Source: Aerococcus sp. (GTDB taxonomy: Bacteria > Bacillota > Bacilli > Lactobacillales > Aerococcaceae). Taken from it: DNA of 64,000 bases. A program made the position numbers and the translations under genes. The notes under the pieces are model-generated. The model did no database searches and had not been told where the DNA came from. It saw only the letters and a program-made list of their open reading frames with translations. The stretch is taken from NCBI GenBank assembly GCA_030528155.1, contig JAUMZL010000005.1:1-64000 (forward strand), given 5' to 3'. Below, in pieces: positions 18,617 to 28,208 of the stretch. Position 1 is the first letter of the stretch; each line of letters begins with the position of its first letter.

Positions 18617-20068
18617 CTATTCGCCTTGTTTTTCTTCACGCGCTTCATCTTCCATCCAGTAGAAATGATAGGTTCCGGGAACATCCACACGTTTATAAGT
18701 ATGGGCACCGAAGTAGTCGCGCTGCGCTTGAATAATATTCGCTGGCAAAACATCGGAGCGGTAGCTATCATAGTACGCGATCGCACTGGAGAAGCCTAAA
18801 ACTGGAAGACCAGCTTGAATTGCGGCAGCCGTCACATCACGGGCAGATTGTTGGTATTTCTCAACGACAGCCATGAAGAAATCATCCAGCAAAATATTAT
18901 CTAAGTCGGCTTGGCGTTCATACGCATCCATAATTTTTTCGAGGAATTTGGCACGAATAATGCACCCAGCACGGAAGATCTTCGCAATTTCCCGGTAGTT
19001 CAATTGCCAGTTATACTTCTTGCTTGCTTCACGATATTGAACAAACCCTTGCGCATAACTCATGATCTTGCTGAAATAGAGGCCTTGGCGAATTTTTTCC
19101 ACAAAAGCCGCTTTTTCTTCAGCGGAGCCGTTGAAAGTCGCGTGGTCATTGCCCAAAACTTTAGCTGCGCGTACACGTTCCTCCTTCATGGCCGAAATGA
19201 AACGTGCATAGACGGAATCTGTCAGTGTTGGAGCTGGAATCCCGAGATCCAATGCCTCTTGAGAGGTCCATTTTCCGGTTCCTTTGTTGCCAGCTGCATC
19301 GAGAATCACATCGACCATTGGCTTACCAGTTCGGGGATCATATTTCTTCAAAATATCCGCCGTAATTTCGATCAAGTAGCTATCCAATTCGCCTTTGTTC
19401 CATTCCGTGAAGAATTCAGCAATTTCTTCCACAGAGTAACCGAGGTAGTGGCGCATCAAACTGTAGGATTCAGCGATTAATTCCATGTCACCATATTCAA
19501 TCCCATTATGAACCATTTTGACAAAGTGGCCCGCACCATTTTCCCCAATATAAGTAACACACGGTTCGCCATCACTCGGAGCTTTACCCGCAATGGCTTT
19601 TAAGATTGGTGCGACTTCATCATAAGCGTCTTTTTGACCGCCTGGCATCAAAGCAGGGCCATGCAAGGCGCCATCTTCACCACCGGAAACGCCCATTCCA
19701 ATGAAATTAATCCCAGATTGTGCCAAAGCTTCAGAACGACGCATGGTGTCTTTGAAGTAGGTATTGCCACCATCAATCAAGATGTCGCCTTCATCCAAGA
19801 GCGGTAACAATTGTTCAATCGTTTTGTCGGTTGGTCCCCCTGCCTTCACCATCAAGATGATGCTTCTTGGGCGATGCAAGGTTTGGACGAACTCTTCCAT
19901 CGTATGCGTACCAATTAATTGTTTATCGGGATTTTCTTCAATGACGTTATCGGTTTTAGCATTGGTTCGGTTGTACAGTGCAACGGTATAACCGCGACTC
20001 TCAATGTTGAGCGCTAAGTTGCGTCCCATGACGGCCATACCTACTACACCAATATGTGCTTCATTCAT
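18617..20068 (-). CDS. gnd: 6-phosphogluconate dehydrogenase, decarboxylating
   Basis: The 483-residue enzyme oxidises 6-phosphogluconate to ribulose 5-phosphate and CO2 in the pentose phosphate pathway. The NADP loop [17 protein letters not shown] lies at residues 9-25. The substrate loop is [20 protein letters not shown] and the catalytic Lys lies in [19 protein letters not shown]. The C-terminal all-helical domain is complete. Start 20068 follows AAGGAGGAACTGGA. It is a single gene; the 317 bases upstream hold no gene that I can support. Confidence 0.97.
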   Translation of the reverse strand: MNEAHIGVVGMAVMGRNLALNIESRGYTVALYNRTNAKTDNVIEENPDKQLIGTHTMEEFVQTLHRPRSIILMVKAGGPTDKTIEQLLPLLDEGDILIDGGNTYFKDTMRRSEALAQSGINFIGMGVSGGEDGALHGPALMPGGQKDAYDEVAPILKAIAGKAPSDGEPCVTYIGENGAGHFVKMVHNGIEYGDMELIAESYSLMRHYLGYSVEEIAEFFTEWNKGELDSYLIEITADILKKYDPRTGKPMVDVILDAAGNKGTGKWTSQEALDLGIPAPTLTDSVYARFISAMKEERVRAAKVLGNDHATFNGSAEEKAAFVEKIRQGLYFSKIMSYAQGFVQYREASKKYNWQLNYREIAKIFRAGCIIRAKFLEKIMDAYERQADLDNILLDDFFMAVVEKYQQSARDVTAAAIQAGLPVLGFSSAIAYYDSYRSDVLPANIIQAQRDYFGAHTYKRVDVPGTYHFYWMEDEAREEKQGE

Positions 20069-20385
20069 TCCAGTTCCTCCTTGTTCGAAAACTGACACAT
20101 AGCTATCCTACCAAAAAGAGGGCGCTTTTACTAGCTAGAACCCATCACGCCATTCAGCGTAGCAATAACATTTTCCCCTCCCAATAGTTGTCTTCTTCTC
20201 AACGAACCACCAATCGTATAAAAAACAAGCTGCGTCAAAAGGAAAGCGCTAGCTGAGATTTTCCAGAAAAACAAATAGATGCCACTCATCGTTTATTTTT
20301 TATCCTTCATTTTAGCCTTCCTCCGCCAAAAAATACTGAGATGTGTTATAATGAGCGCTGATTGACTGAAAGCGAGGATAAACGG

Positions 20386-20559
20386 ATGGCAATTAGTGAA
20401 GAAGAAAAACAAGCACGTAAAAAAATGTATGAAAAAGCAGACCGCAAGAAAAAACGGCGTGAAAAATTCGGGAAGGTTTTCACAATCATTATGCTTTTCG
20501 CCATGTTAGCTGGGGTTATCATTAGCCTAGCTATGGCATTGCTTAACTACTTTGGTTAA
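20386..20559 (+). CDS. DUF4044 small membrane protein (Prli42-like)
   Basis: The 57-residue protein has a highly charged N-terminal 30 residues (EEEKQARKKMYEKADRKKKR) and one membrane segment near residues 33-53. This is the DUF4044 pattern; short members in Listeria are known as Prli42, which tethers the stressosome to the membrane. Whether this longer form does the same is not known. The ATG at 20386 follows GAGG; a TATAAT lies at about 20346. A terminator follows at 20581. Confidence 0.75.
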   Translation: MAISEEEKQARKKMYEKADRKKKRREKFGKVFTIIMLFAMLAGVIISLAMALLNYFG

Positions 20560-20580
20560 CCATACATCTCTGTCCGCTCA

Positions 20581-20603
20581 ACCCCTCAAAAGTTTTTGAG
20601 GGG
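20581..20603 (+). terminator. Terminator after the DUF4044 gene
   Basis: CCCCTCAAAA pairs with TTTTTGAGGGG; a short T-rich stretch (ATCTATTTTTG) follows on the plus strand. Confidence 0.7.
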
Positions 20604-20732
20604 TCATCTATTTTTGTCACAGCAATAAGATGATCGTCAACGCAACGAGAATGTGATTTCCATTCCGTTGGCGAAATTGACCTACATCATTTTTCAAATA
20701 TCATCATCTAGCCAGCAAGGAGAGATTTTAAC

Positions 20733-21947
20733 ATGGCACAGCACCCATTTATTCCTGTTATCGTTGGGACCGACCTGAACGCTTATAACATGTCTGCCTC
20801 TTTTCACGAAGAGTACGGTGTTAAGCCCTACTTATTAGGCCAGGTCAGCCTCGGCTTTACCCACTATAGCAATATCATCGCACATATTAAATTGGTCGAC
20901 CACCTGCATGATACCCACGTCTTCGTTCAGGCCTTGTTGGATTATGCCAAAGAAATCCCCGCAAACGGCGCCCCACTGCTGCTGGTAGGAACGAGCGATG
21001 AATACGTGCGGTTGATTATTGAAAATCAAGAAACCTTGAGTGACCACTACGTCTTCAATGTACTAACGGAAGATTTATTGAACCAGCTCACTAACAAAGA
21101 GCGTTTCTATGAACTAGCCGCTGCTCACGGGTTACCTATTCCGGAAACGATTGTCTACCAAATGGGGGACCCACTCGATTTCACAATTCCTCATTTTCCC
21201 GTGATCGTTAAGCCAAGTAACAGCGTGCTTTACAATGCTCATCCCTTCCCAGGCAAAGAAAAAGTTTATCGCTTGGAAAGCCAACAAGAAGTTGTAGAGA
21301 CCATTCAAAAAATCGCTGGTGGTGGGTATCCAGGTAAATTGTTAATTCAGGAATATATCGAAGGTGACGATACCTATAATTGGGACTCTGTGCTCTACTT
21401 GAACCAAGCAAGCCAAGCACAATTCGTCTCATTTGGGCAAGTCGCCCTTCAAGAACATGAAGCCACGGCTGTGGGTAACTACACAGCGATTATTTCGCGC
21501 TACAACCATCCTGTCATGAAGCAATTGAAAGAATTTCTGGAAGCTATTCACTATACAGGATTTGCGAACTTTGATATGAAGTACGATACCCGCACTGAAA
21601 CGTTCAAAGTTTTTGAAGTAAACGTGCGTCAAGGACGTTCCAGCTATTACGTCACTCAGATGGGCCACAATCTTACCCGCTATCTCGTCGCTGATGTGAT
21701 TCAACATCAGCATGGCGAATGCACCTATATTCAGCAAGACAATCTCTTCACCGTCGTGCCGAAAAATATCTTGCGCGACTACATCAAAAATCCAATGATT
21801 CGCCAGGAAGCCATGGATTTGATCAAAGCCGGAAAATGGGGCAATCCGCTCTTCTACAAAGGCGATCACTCGCTCGTACGTAAACTTTACTTGGCCGTGC
21901 GCCAGTATCGTTACCGGGCAAAATACAAAAATGCGAAATGGTCATAA
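20733..21947 (+). CDS. ATP-grasp carboxylate-amine ligase, D-aspartate ligase-like
   Basis: The 404-residue protein has ATP-grasp features: FPVIVKPSNSVLYNA (nucleotide Lys), LLIQEYIEGDD, and FANFDMKYD then FKVFEVNVRQGRSSYYV, which supplies the metal ligands Glu and Asn. The overall pattern, including an N-terminal PVIVGTDLNAYNMSASF, resembles Aslfm, the enzyme that adds D-Asp to the Lys of the stem peptide in Enterococcus faecium and Lactococcus. If so, it makes the cross-bridge precursor in the cytosol. An aspartate racemase is not nearby. The start follows AAGGAGAG. The superfamily is certain; the substrate is inferred from memory of the family. Confidence 0.75.
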   Translation: MAQHPFIPVIVGTDLNAYNMSASFHEEYGVKPYLLGQVSLGFTHYSNIIAHIKLVDHLHDTHVFVQALLDYAKEIPANGAPLLLVGTSDEYVRLIIENQETLSDHYVFNVLTEDLLNQLTNKERFYELAAAHGLPIPETIVYQMGDPLDFTIPHFPVIVKPSNSVLYNAHPFPGKEKVYRLESQQEVVETIQKIAGGGYPGKLLIQEYIEGDDTYNWDSVLYLNQASQAQFVSFGQVALQEHEATAVGNYTAIISRYNHPVMKQLKEFLEAIHYTGFANFDMKYDTRTETFKVFEVNVRQGRSSYYVTQMGHNLTRYLVADVIQHQHGECTYIQQDNLFTVVPKNILRDYIKNPMIRQEAMDLIKAGKWGNPLFYKGDHSLVRKLYLAVRQYRYRAKYKNAKWS

Positions 21948-21996
21948 AAAAGTGGCACACCCAACCGCTCAGTAGCAGTTGGGTGTGCCACATTTT
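21946..21996. terminator. Strong bidirectional terminator between the ATP-grasp gene and thiI
   Basis: A 14-base perfect stem (GTGGCACACCCAAC / GTTGGGTGTGCCAC) with T-runs on both strands separates the two convergent genes. Confidence 0.92.
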
Positions 21997-21997
21997 T

Positions 21998-23218
21998 TTA
22001 AAGTAAATCGCTAAAAGCGGTCGGTGTTTTGTCGATAGTCGTTTCAGGATAAATCTTTTCAAGATGATGCCCTGCGACTGCCCGATCAACTAATCCTTCA
22101 ATGTCTAAACGTTCTTCATAGGCGAGTACCTTGTCCATATGCGGGCGCGTCTTTGGAGAAGGTGGAGCAAAGACGGTACAACAGTCCTCAAAAGGTTGAA
22201 TGGAAAGGTCAAACGTATCAATCTCATGCGCATAGTCAATAATTTCTAATTTATCCATCGTGACCACGGGGCGTAAGATGGGCGTGCTGGTGACCGCATT
22301 GATGGCACTCATACTCTCTAGTGACTGGGATGCGACCTGTCCCACCGATTCCCCAGTAATGATCGCAAAGCCGTGATACTGTTCGCGAATGCGGTCTGCC
22401 ACGCGGAACATCATGCGGCGCGTAATCGTCATCAAATAAGTATCCGGCACGTGCGCTTTAATTTCTTCTTGGATTTCGGTAAAAGGAATCTCAATGAAGT
22501 TCAACCAGCCCCCGAATTTTGTCAGTTTCTGCGTGAGCTTTTTCGCTTTTTCGAGTGCTTGTGGGCTAGTGTACGGCGGTGACGCAAAATGTACAGCAGT
22601 TGGGCGAATGCCACGTTTCATCGCCAAATACCCAGCAACCGGTGAATCGATTCCTCCCGACAGCATCAACATGGCTGGGGCGGTCGATCCTACTGGCAAT
22701 CCTCCGCGGCCCTTGATCCAGTCCAGACTTAATACGAAATCGTTGAAACGGACCTTCACACGCACAATGAGGTCAGGATGCTTCATCTTGGCAGTGAGTT
22801 CTGGAAATTCATCGTCAATAAACCCACCCAACTGACGATTAATATCATCCGTATCCATCTTAAAATCATGGTCAGAGCGGGAAGTGGCCACCTTAAACGT
22901 TTTAATGTCGGGACGCTCCTCCAGGCGTTTAGCGATGACTTCACGCGCAACGTGTTTCAATTCTTCAAAGTCCCGTGGCATCTCATAAGCGGGGCTGTAG
23001 CTTTGAATCCCAAACACATTCTGCAGACGGTCGAGGATGGGTTTAGGGTCCTGCTCATCCAAGTCGATGAAAATAAAGTCATTGTGTGGATGCACGGTGA
23101 GTTTAGGAAAATCCTCAATTTGGGCGCGAATATTCCGCGCGAGTTGGTGAATAAACTGTTTCTTGTTGTTGCCCTTTACGGATAGTTCGCCGTAACGAAC
23201 GATAATTTTTTTCTTCAT
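21998..23218 (-). CDS. thiI: tRNA 4-thiouridine synthase ThiI
   Basis: The 406-residue enzyme adenylates uridine 8 of tRNA for sulfur insertion and also serves thiamine synthesis. It has the N-terminal ferredoxin-like/THUMP region (to about residue 165) and the PP-loop MLMLSGGIDSPVAGYLA. It ends without a rhodanese domain; the Cys pair in FEDCCTVFAPPSP is the likely sulfur site. In Bacillus this short form works with a dedicated cysteine desulfurase, and such a gene lies 22 bases upstream here, so the two form an operon. The start follows GAGGGTTTC. Confidence 0.96.
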   Translation of the reverse strand: MKKKIIVRYGELSVKGNNKKQFIHQLARNIRAQIEDFPKLTVHPHNDFIFIDLDEQDPKPILDRLQNVFGIQSYSPAYEMPRDFEELKHVAREVIAKRLEERPDIKTFKVATSRSDHDFKMDTDDINRQLGGFIDDEFPELTAKMKHPDLIVRVKVRFNDFVLSLDWIKGRGGLPVGSTAPAMLMLSGGIDSPVAGYLAMKRGIRPTAVHFASPPYTSPQALEKAKKLTQKLTKFGGWLNFIEIPFTEIQEEIKAHVPDTYLMTITRRMMFRVADRIREQYHGFAIITGESVGQVASQSLESMSAINAVTSTPILRPVVTMDKLEIIDYAHEIDTFDLSIQPFEDCCTVFAPPSPKTRPHMDKVLAYEERLDIEGLVDRAVAGHHLEKIYPETTIDKTPTAFSDLL

Positions 23219-23240
23219 GAAACCCTCGCTTCTTCGTTTG

Positions 23241-24386
23241 TTATTGAATCTTACTAAATTTGTCCATCAATTGCTTTAGCACCGTGAGGAATTGATCCGC
23301 TTCCTTCTCCGTATTCTGGTAGCCAAAGCTTAATCGTACGGCATTCTGTGCCCAACGTCCATCGATATTCATCGCACTGAGTGTGGACGATTCGACATCG
23401 GTTTGGCGACTGGAACAGGCGCTCGTTGTTGAGACGTAAATTTCCTCTTCTTCCAGGGCATGAACCATCACCTCGCCGCGAACGCCTTTCACCGCAAAAC
23501 AGAGCACATGAGGAGAGCTTATTTCAGCAGGCGAAAAAATGCGCACCGTCTCGGGATAGTTCGCCAAGAAATCGCGAACTTTGGCTTGGATTATACGATG
23601 CGTTGCCATCTCCGTGTCTTTGTGATCCATCGTTAAGCGCAGAGCTTTGGCTGTTGCCACAATCCCTGCCAAATTCTCGGTAGTGCTGCGTTGCCCCATC
23701 TCCTGACCGCCACCATCAATGAGCGGTTGAATGCGGCGGTTTTGTTTCTTATAGAGAATGCCGACACCACGCGGCCCGTTGAATTTATGTGCCGAAAAAC
23801 TCATCAAATCTACCCGCTCATCAATCAGTGCAACGGGCAGTTTGCCGACACTCTGAACGCCATCCACATGAAAATGAATCGTTGGATAATCATCCAGTAC
23901 TCTAGCGATCGCTTGAATCGGTTGGATCGTCCCAATCTCGTTATTCACTGCCATGACACTCACTAGAATCGTATCGGGGCGAATGGCGGCTTTAACATCC
24001 TCGGGGTTCACGCGGCCCGTTTCATCGACTGGGAGATAGGTGACCTCAAACCCATGCTGTTTTAAATGCTCTAAGGTATTTTTCACAGAGGGATGTTCGA
24101 CGCTCGATGCAATGAGGTGCTTCCCGCGACTTTCTTTCTCAAGGGCTGTCCCCTTAATGGCCCAATTATTCGATTCAGACCCCCCGCTGGTAAAAAAGAC
24201 CTCATCCAGCTGGCACCCGAGAATCGTTGCCACTTGCTGACGTGCGGCACTCAAGAGGTCGTGTGCTTGATTTCCCAAGCGATGCAAGCTCGATGGATTG
24301 GCGAAATACTGCGTCATGGTCTGTACCATCGCCTCACTCGCTTCTGGGAAAATCTTCGTTGTGGCACTGTTATCAAAATAAATCAT
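23241..24386 (-). CDS. Cysteine desulfurase, IscS/NifZ-type partner of ThiI
   Basis: The 381-residue PLP enzyme takes sulfur from cysteine. The PLP-binding Lys lies in SFSAHKFNGPRGVGILY, the His stack in TSGGSESNNWAIKG (region 68-81), and the catalytic Cys in STTSACSSRQTDVESS (about residue 325). It is first in a two-gene operon with thiI, as in Bacillus nifZ-thiI, so it most likely delivers sulfur for 4-thiouridine and thiamine rather than for Fe-S clusters. The start follows AAAAGGGATGACAGC. Confidence 0.93.
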   Translation of the reverse strand: MIYFDNSATTKIFPEASEAMVQTMTQYFANPSSLHRLGNQAHDLLSAARQQVATILGCQLDEVFFTSGGSESNNWAIKGTALEKESRGKHLIASSVEHPSVKNTLEHLKQHGFEVTYLPVDETGRVNPEDVKAAIRPDTILVSVMAVNNEIGTIQPIQAIARVLDDYPTIHFHVDGVQSVGKLPVALIDERVDLMSFSAHKFNGPRGVGILYKKQNRRIQPLIDGGGQEMGQRSTTENLAGIVATAKALRLTMDHKDTEMATHRIIQAKVRDFLANYPETVRIFSPAEISSPHVLCFAVKGVRGEVMVHALEEEEIYVSTTSACSSRQTDVESSTLSAMNIDGRWAQNAVRLSFGYQNTEKEADQFLTVLKQLMDKFSKIQ

Positions 24387-24701
24387 GCTGTCATCCCTTT
24401 TAGTTTTGTTTTTACGGTTTGATCATGACACCTCCCTACCTCAAACGTGAAGGTGCCTTCGTACTGTCCAAACCACTTTACAAAAAGTAACTGAGAAATT
24501 CAACACTAAGCTCACCAACAGATTAAGCTAGCGCATCAGTTGACATAAACAATAAGGAGTAATAGGGTGTAAGTGGGTGATCGACTTTATTTAATATAAA
24601 AAACAATGTTACTGTGAATCCAGATTTCTATTTTGGAGTTCTACAGCTAGTGGTGCTTAGGATCACTCATGTTTTGAAAGTATCCATTTAGGAGGGATAT
24701 C

Positions 24702-24905
24702 ATGTTGAAACCTGCACTCTATGGCGCTCTCATCTTTACCGGAGCAGCAAGCGTGGTGATGGCCATTTTTGAGTTGTTTTCTCATTTCACCACAATGTCG
24801 AGTGGCGCTGTCATCATTATTCTGGTACTTTTTGTGGTCTCCTTTATTGCTAAACTGATTAAGTTTAAGCTAAAAGGGGTTCCAGATGATTACACCAAGT
24901 TCTAG
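24702..24905 (+). CDS. Small two-segment membrane protein
   Basis: I do not recognise this 67-residue protein. It has two hydrophobic segments (about residues 5-25 and 34-53) and a short basic-then-acidic tail. The ribosome binding site TTAGGAGGGATATC before ATG is strong, which supports it as a real gene. It stands alone between the divergent cysteine desulfurase and convergent ezrA. The 315 bases before it show no other gene. Confidence 0.6.
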   Translation: MLKPALYGALIFTGAASVVMAIFELFSHFTTMSSGAVIIILVLFVVSFIAKLIKFKLKGVPDDYTKF

Positions 24906-25034
24906 TAAAAAGAAAACTAACGATGGTGATTTCATCATCTGCTAGCGTCCCACCTGCCCTAACAGAATTTTGCTTTTTATTGAGTTTCACATGGCTGAAC
25001 GCCAATCAATCGTGACAGCTTCCAGTCTATTTTA

Positions 25035-25073
25035 AAAGCCCATGGAACGACAACAATCGTTTCATGGGCTTTC
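25035..25073 (-). terminator. Terminator after ezrA
   Basis: AAAGCCCATG(G)AACGA pairs with TCGTTTCATGGGCTTT, with a T/A-rich tail on the minus strand. Confidence 0.8.
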
Positions 25074-25095
25074 TTCTTTATAGGACTATGTTAGT

Positions 25096-26844
25096 TTAAT
25101 AATGGCCTTTTGCTTTATCGGCATGATAGAGCGAAATGACCCGCTGACTAGCACCAGCTTCAATACGATCCAATGCGCGCGCAATATGTTGGTGCGCCCC
25201 GGCATAATCAAACTTCTCATTGAAAAGAATACCGGCTTCCTCGATCGCCCGATTAATTTCGGCACTATCGGAGCGATAGCGGTTTGCATATTGGATGGTG
25301 TTCTCCGTCAGAATCGCTTCATCGAGGATTTTCTCAGTGGCAATGTCCAATCGTTCCACCCGCTGCGCAATTTCCTGCATCATTTTTTCGATGGCTTCGA
25401 TATCCAGCTTCACCCGGGTGAGTTTATGGCTGAGATCATCGATTAAGTCTTCAGTCGCAAAAAACTCATCGAGATAAGCGTCATCCAGACCCGGCAAATG
25501 ATACTGTTCAATTTGACGTTGCATGTTGCGCAGATCCAAATCGAAACCGTAAACTTCATCTCTTGCTTCCCGTTCGCGCTGCTTCAAGTTGCTTAGGGAG
25601 GCCACAATGTGCGACTGGCCTTTTTCAATCTTGTTCAACAGTTCATACGTATTCTGGTAAGCCTTTTGCATATCGGTATAGGCAATCGTATGGGCTGCTT
25701 CCTGTTCGTTCACGCGGTCAATCTTATGATGCTCCTGAGCAATTTCATCGGCGTAATCTTTCATCTTGCCACTCTCATTTTCATGGAGCAAATAACTCTG
25801 TGAGACGCGGTCAATTTCGAGTTGCGCATAACGATTAGATTGATGAATTTGGTCGAGTTTCCGCTGCATCGTGCCACGGTTTTGATCGATGTACTGTTTG
25901 GCACTCAGTTCGCTCTCCATGAGTTGGTACGTGTGATCGATCTGCACCTCAGAGGCCTTCATCAAGTTTTCGCCTTCACTCAGATCAGCCGTAATGACAG
26001 CGTTGTAGGCGGATTGAATATCTTTTTCAACCTTCTCAATTTCAGCATCAATATGGATTGCTTTCGGGAATTGATAGGCTTCTTGCCGCATGCGCTGGTA
26101 GCCTTGTTGAATATCCTCGAGTTGTTCGGCATATTCTTCCGTGATCTGTTTAAGCATGTCCGGAATTAACTGCATCATCTGCTCTAATTCATCAATATCA
26201 GCATTGATCTGCTTCAGTTCGTCATTAGCACCGATAAAATCGCCATCATTCATCAGTGCATTGTATTTAGTGAAGTCCAACTCTAAATAAGATAGGTGCT
26301 TCTCTAAAACTTCAATGGCTTCACCGTAAGCATAGCCATGCGCCAACAATTGTTTACGAATGTCAGCATAACGTTGATAAGTCTTCTCATGGAAAGCTTC
26401 GTTCTCACCTTCTCGTTTGAGAATTTCCGTCAATGCTTCGTTGATTTTCTGGATCGTTTTTTCCGTCTCATCTAGCAAAGATTCGGCCTTGTCTGTTGTT
26501 TGACGTGCCTTCACTAAACTAAACTTATCCGTTTCTGATTGTGCAGCCACCAAAGCCGCTTCAATTTCAGGAATATTGTACTGTTTAACCGTTTGCCAGT
26601 TGGCTTGTTCCTTCTCATAGAGCCGGCGCGTACTCCCAGAGACATTCTTATTCTTAATTTTGAACAATTTATCAGCTACTGGCAGCGCTAAAATTTCTTG
26701 TTTACGCTCATCCAAGGTCGTAATCGTGTTTGTTTGACGACGTCCCAAATAATACAATAGCCCATAAATTATCAAAACCAGAATGATGCTAATAATTAAT
26801 GCGATGATGATAGGCACATCATATTCCTCCATTCCGATTTTCAT
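25096..26844 (-). CDS. ezrA: Septation ring formation regulator EzrA
   Basis: EzrA is a membrane-anchored spectrin-like protein that limits FtsZ assembly to mid-cell and links it to PBP1. This protein of up to 582 residues has one membrane segment near its N-terminus and then almost entirely coiled coil, with the C-terminal region holding NRAIEEAGILFNEKFDYAGA. The first in-frame ATG is at 26844. A GTG at 26817 has a much better ribosome binding site (GGAGG, eight bases upstream) and would put the membrane segment at residue 2, as is usual, so that is the likelier start. Confidence 0.94.
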   Translation of the reverse strand: MKIGMEEYDVPIIIALIISIILVLIIYGLLYYLGRRQTNTITTLDERKQEILALPVADKLFKIKNKNVSGSTRRLYEKEQANWQTVKQYNIPEIEAALVAAQSETDKFSLVKARQTTDKAESLLDETEKTIQKINEALTEILKREGENEAFHEKTYQRYADIRKQLLAHGYAYGEAIEVLEKHLSYLELDFTKYNALMNDGDFIGANDELKQINADIDELEQMMQLIPDMLKQITEEYAEQLEDIQQGYQRMRQEAYQFPKAIHIDAEIEKVEKDIQSAYNAVITADLSEGENLMKASEVQIDHTYQLMESELSAKQYIDQNRGTMQRKLDQIHQSNRYAQLEIDRVSQSYLLHENESGKMKDYADEIAQEHHKIDRVNEQEAAHTIAYTDMQKAYQNTYELLNKIEKGQSHIVASLSNLKQREREARDEVYGFDLDLRNMQRQIEQYHLPGLDDAYLDEFFATEDLIDDLSHKLTRVKLDIEAIEKMMQEIAQRVERLDIATEKILDEAILTENTIQYANRYRSDSAEINRAIEEAGILFNEKFDYAGAHQHIARALDRIEAGASQRVISLYHADKAKGHY

Positions 26845-27010
26845 TCATTTTATTCCACTCTAATAATACTTATTCTAGCATAGATTGCCAATACTGTGGG
26901 GAGCAAATTCCTAGCTATTGCTGGTTTCCGCTTGAAATCTTCCTGCTTGATCACGCCATACAAAAAGCAGCAACCCGCATTGGATTGCCGCTTATCAATC
27001 GCTAACGTCT

Positions 27011-28051
27011 TTACTCTTCTGTTTGGTGTTGATCCAAGATGAGGTCCACTAATTCTTCTGGCTCGATACCACTCATGTACTGATCGAGCGCAATCGTATT
27101 TAAGGCTTGCAAGAGATCTTCACGGCGCATCGTGACGCCAGTTAATGCCTCTTCCACATCTTTAATTTCTCCTTTGCCGAAAAAGTCGCCATAGATTTTT
27201 AACTGGGTGAGCTGCCCATTTTCTACCTCAAGTTGGATATCCACCGTCCCAGCTGAAAAACGTGCATCACGTTGGTAACTATAGTGAGGAGAAGCGCCGT
27301 AGTTCCACTCCCAGTTGCCATATTTTTCTGCATACAAGGCATCGATAGCTTCCCAATCTTTATCGGTGAGTTCATAGCGCTTAGCCTGAGTGAGATCATC
27401 GACTTCCAAGAAATGTTTTAACATCAATTCTTCAAAATCATCGACAGAAATGTGTTGATACTCTTCTGCCAAGTAAGGACGAATACCACCCACGCGTTTG
27501 CGCACCGATTGAATACCTTTTGAGGCAATTTTCTTCCGATTAGGGCGCAAGGCAGCCGCCATAGCATCACCGTCAATATCCATCAACAAGGAATAGCCAG
27601 CGTAGAGTCGTCCGTTCGTAACCGTTTGCGCTGCCCCAGAAATTTTATGTCCTTCGATTTCCAAATCATTGCGCCCGCGTTGTGAGACATTGGTTGCCCC
27701 TAGTGCCTCTAAACCTGAGATTGCCGGCGCATAGATGCGCCGGAAGTTCTCGCTAACACTCGCAGGATGGTCGCTGATAAAAATGAAATTCGCCGCTCCC
27801 ATGTCCATGTAGATCGCACCGCCACCCGTTTCCCGACGGATGATGGGGAGATGGTGTTTTTCCACATAGTCAACATTGATTTCCTGAATGGTATTTTGGT
27901 ATTTACCAATTTGAATAGATGGTTCGCAGCGGTACGGCAGTAGAATATCGTCATCCAGTTTAATATGATTGAGCACATACTCCTGTGCGGCCATCTGTTC
28001 GCCCATTTTGCGTGTAATGACACCGTGGCGGGCAATTTCAATAAGGTACAT
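27011..28051 (-). CDS. lplA: Lipoate--protein ligase
   Basis: The 346-residue enzyme attaches free lipoate to E2/GcvH proteins. The conserved RRETGGGAIYMDMGAANFIF lies near residues 70-89, with the catalytic Lys region GHKISGAAQT and GYSLLMDIDGDAM further on. The C-terminal accessory domain (KYGNWEWNYGASPHYSYQRD) is present, as in full-length LplA. The start follows AAAGGAGTTAGTT. It stands alone; no lipoamide dehydrogenase complex genes are in the window. Confidence 0.94.
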   Translation of the reverse strand: MYLIEIARHGVITRKMGEQMAAQEYVLNHIKLDDDILLPYRCEPSIQIGKYQNTIQEINVDYVEKHHLPIIRRETGGGAIYMDMGAANFIFISDHPASVSENFRRIYAPAISGLEALGATNVSQRGRNDLEIEGHKISGAAQTVTNGRLYAGYSLLMDIDGDAMAAALRPNRKKIASKGIQSVRKRVGGIRPYLAEEYQHISVDDFEELMLKHFLEVDDLTQAKRYELTDKDWEAIDALYAEKYGNWEWNYGASPHYSYQRDARFSAGTVDIQLEVENGQLTQLKIYGDFFGKGEIKDVEEALTGVTMRREDLLQALNTIALDQYMSGIEPEELVDLILDQHQTEE

Positions 28052-28208
28052 AACTAACTCCTTTCGCGATACACGAATAGCAATGGCGCTTTTCTCATTG
28101 CGCTAACGCAAATAGTCAACGGAAACCGTTTACTTACTAATCTATTGTAACGCGAAAGCCGTTAATGTCTATCATAAATTTTAGATAGGCGTTCTTCACT
28201 CCTGACTT

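Noticed and set aside
20240..20260. Another cre-like stretch (GGAAAGCGCTAGCT) between gnd and the DUF4044 gene
   Set aside because: Outer positions do not match, and neither neighbour is a usual CcpA target at this distance.
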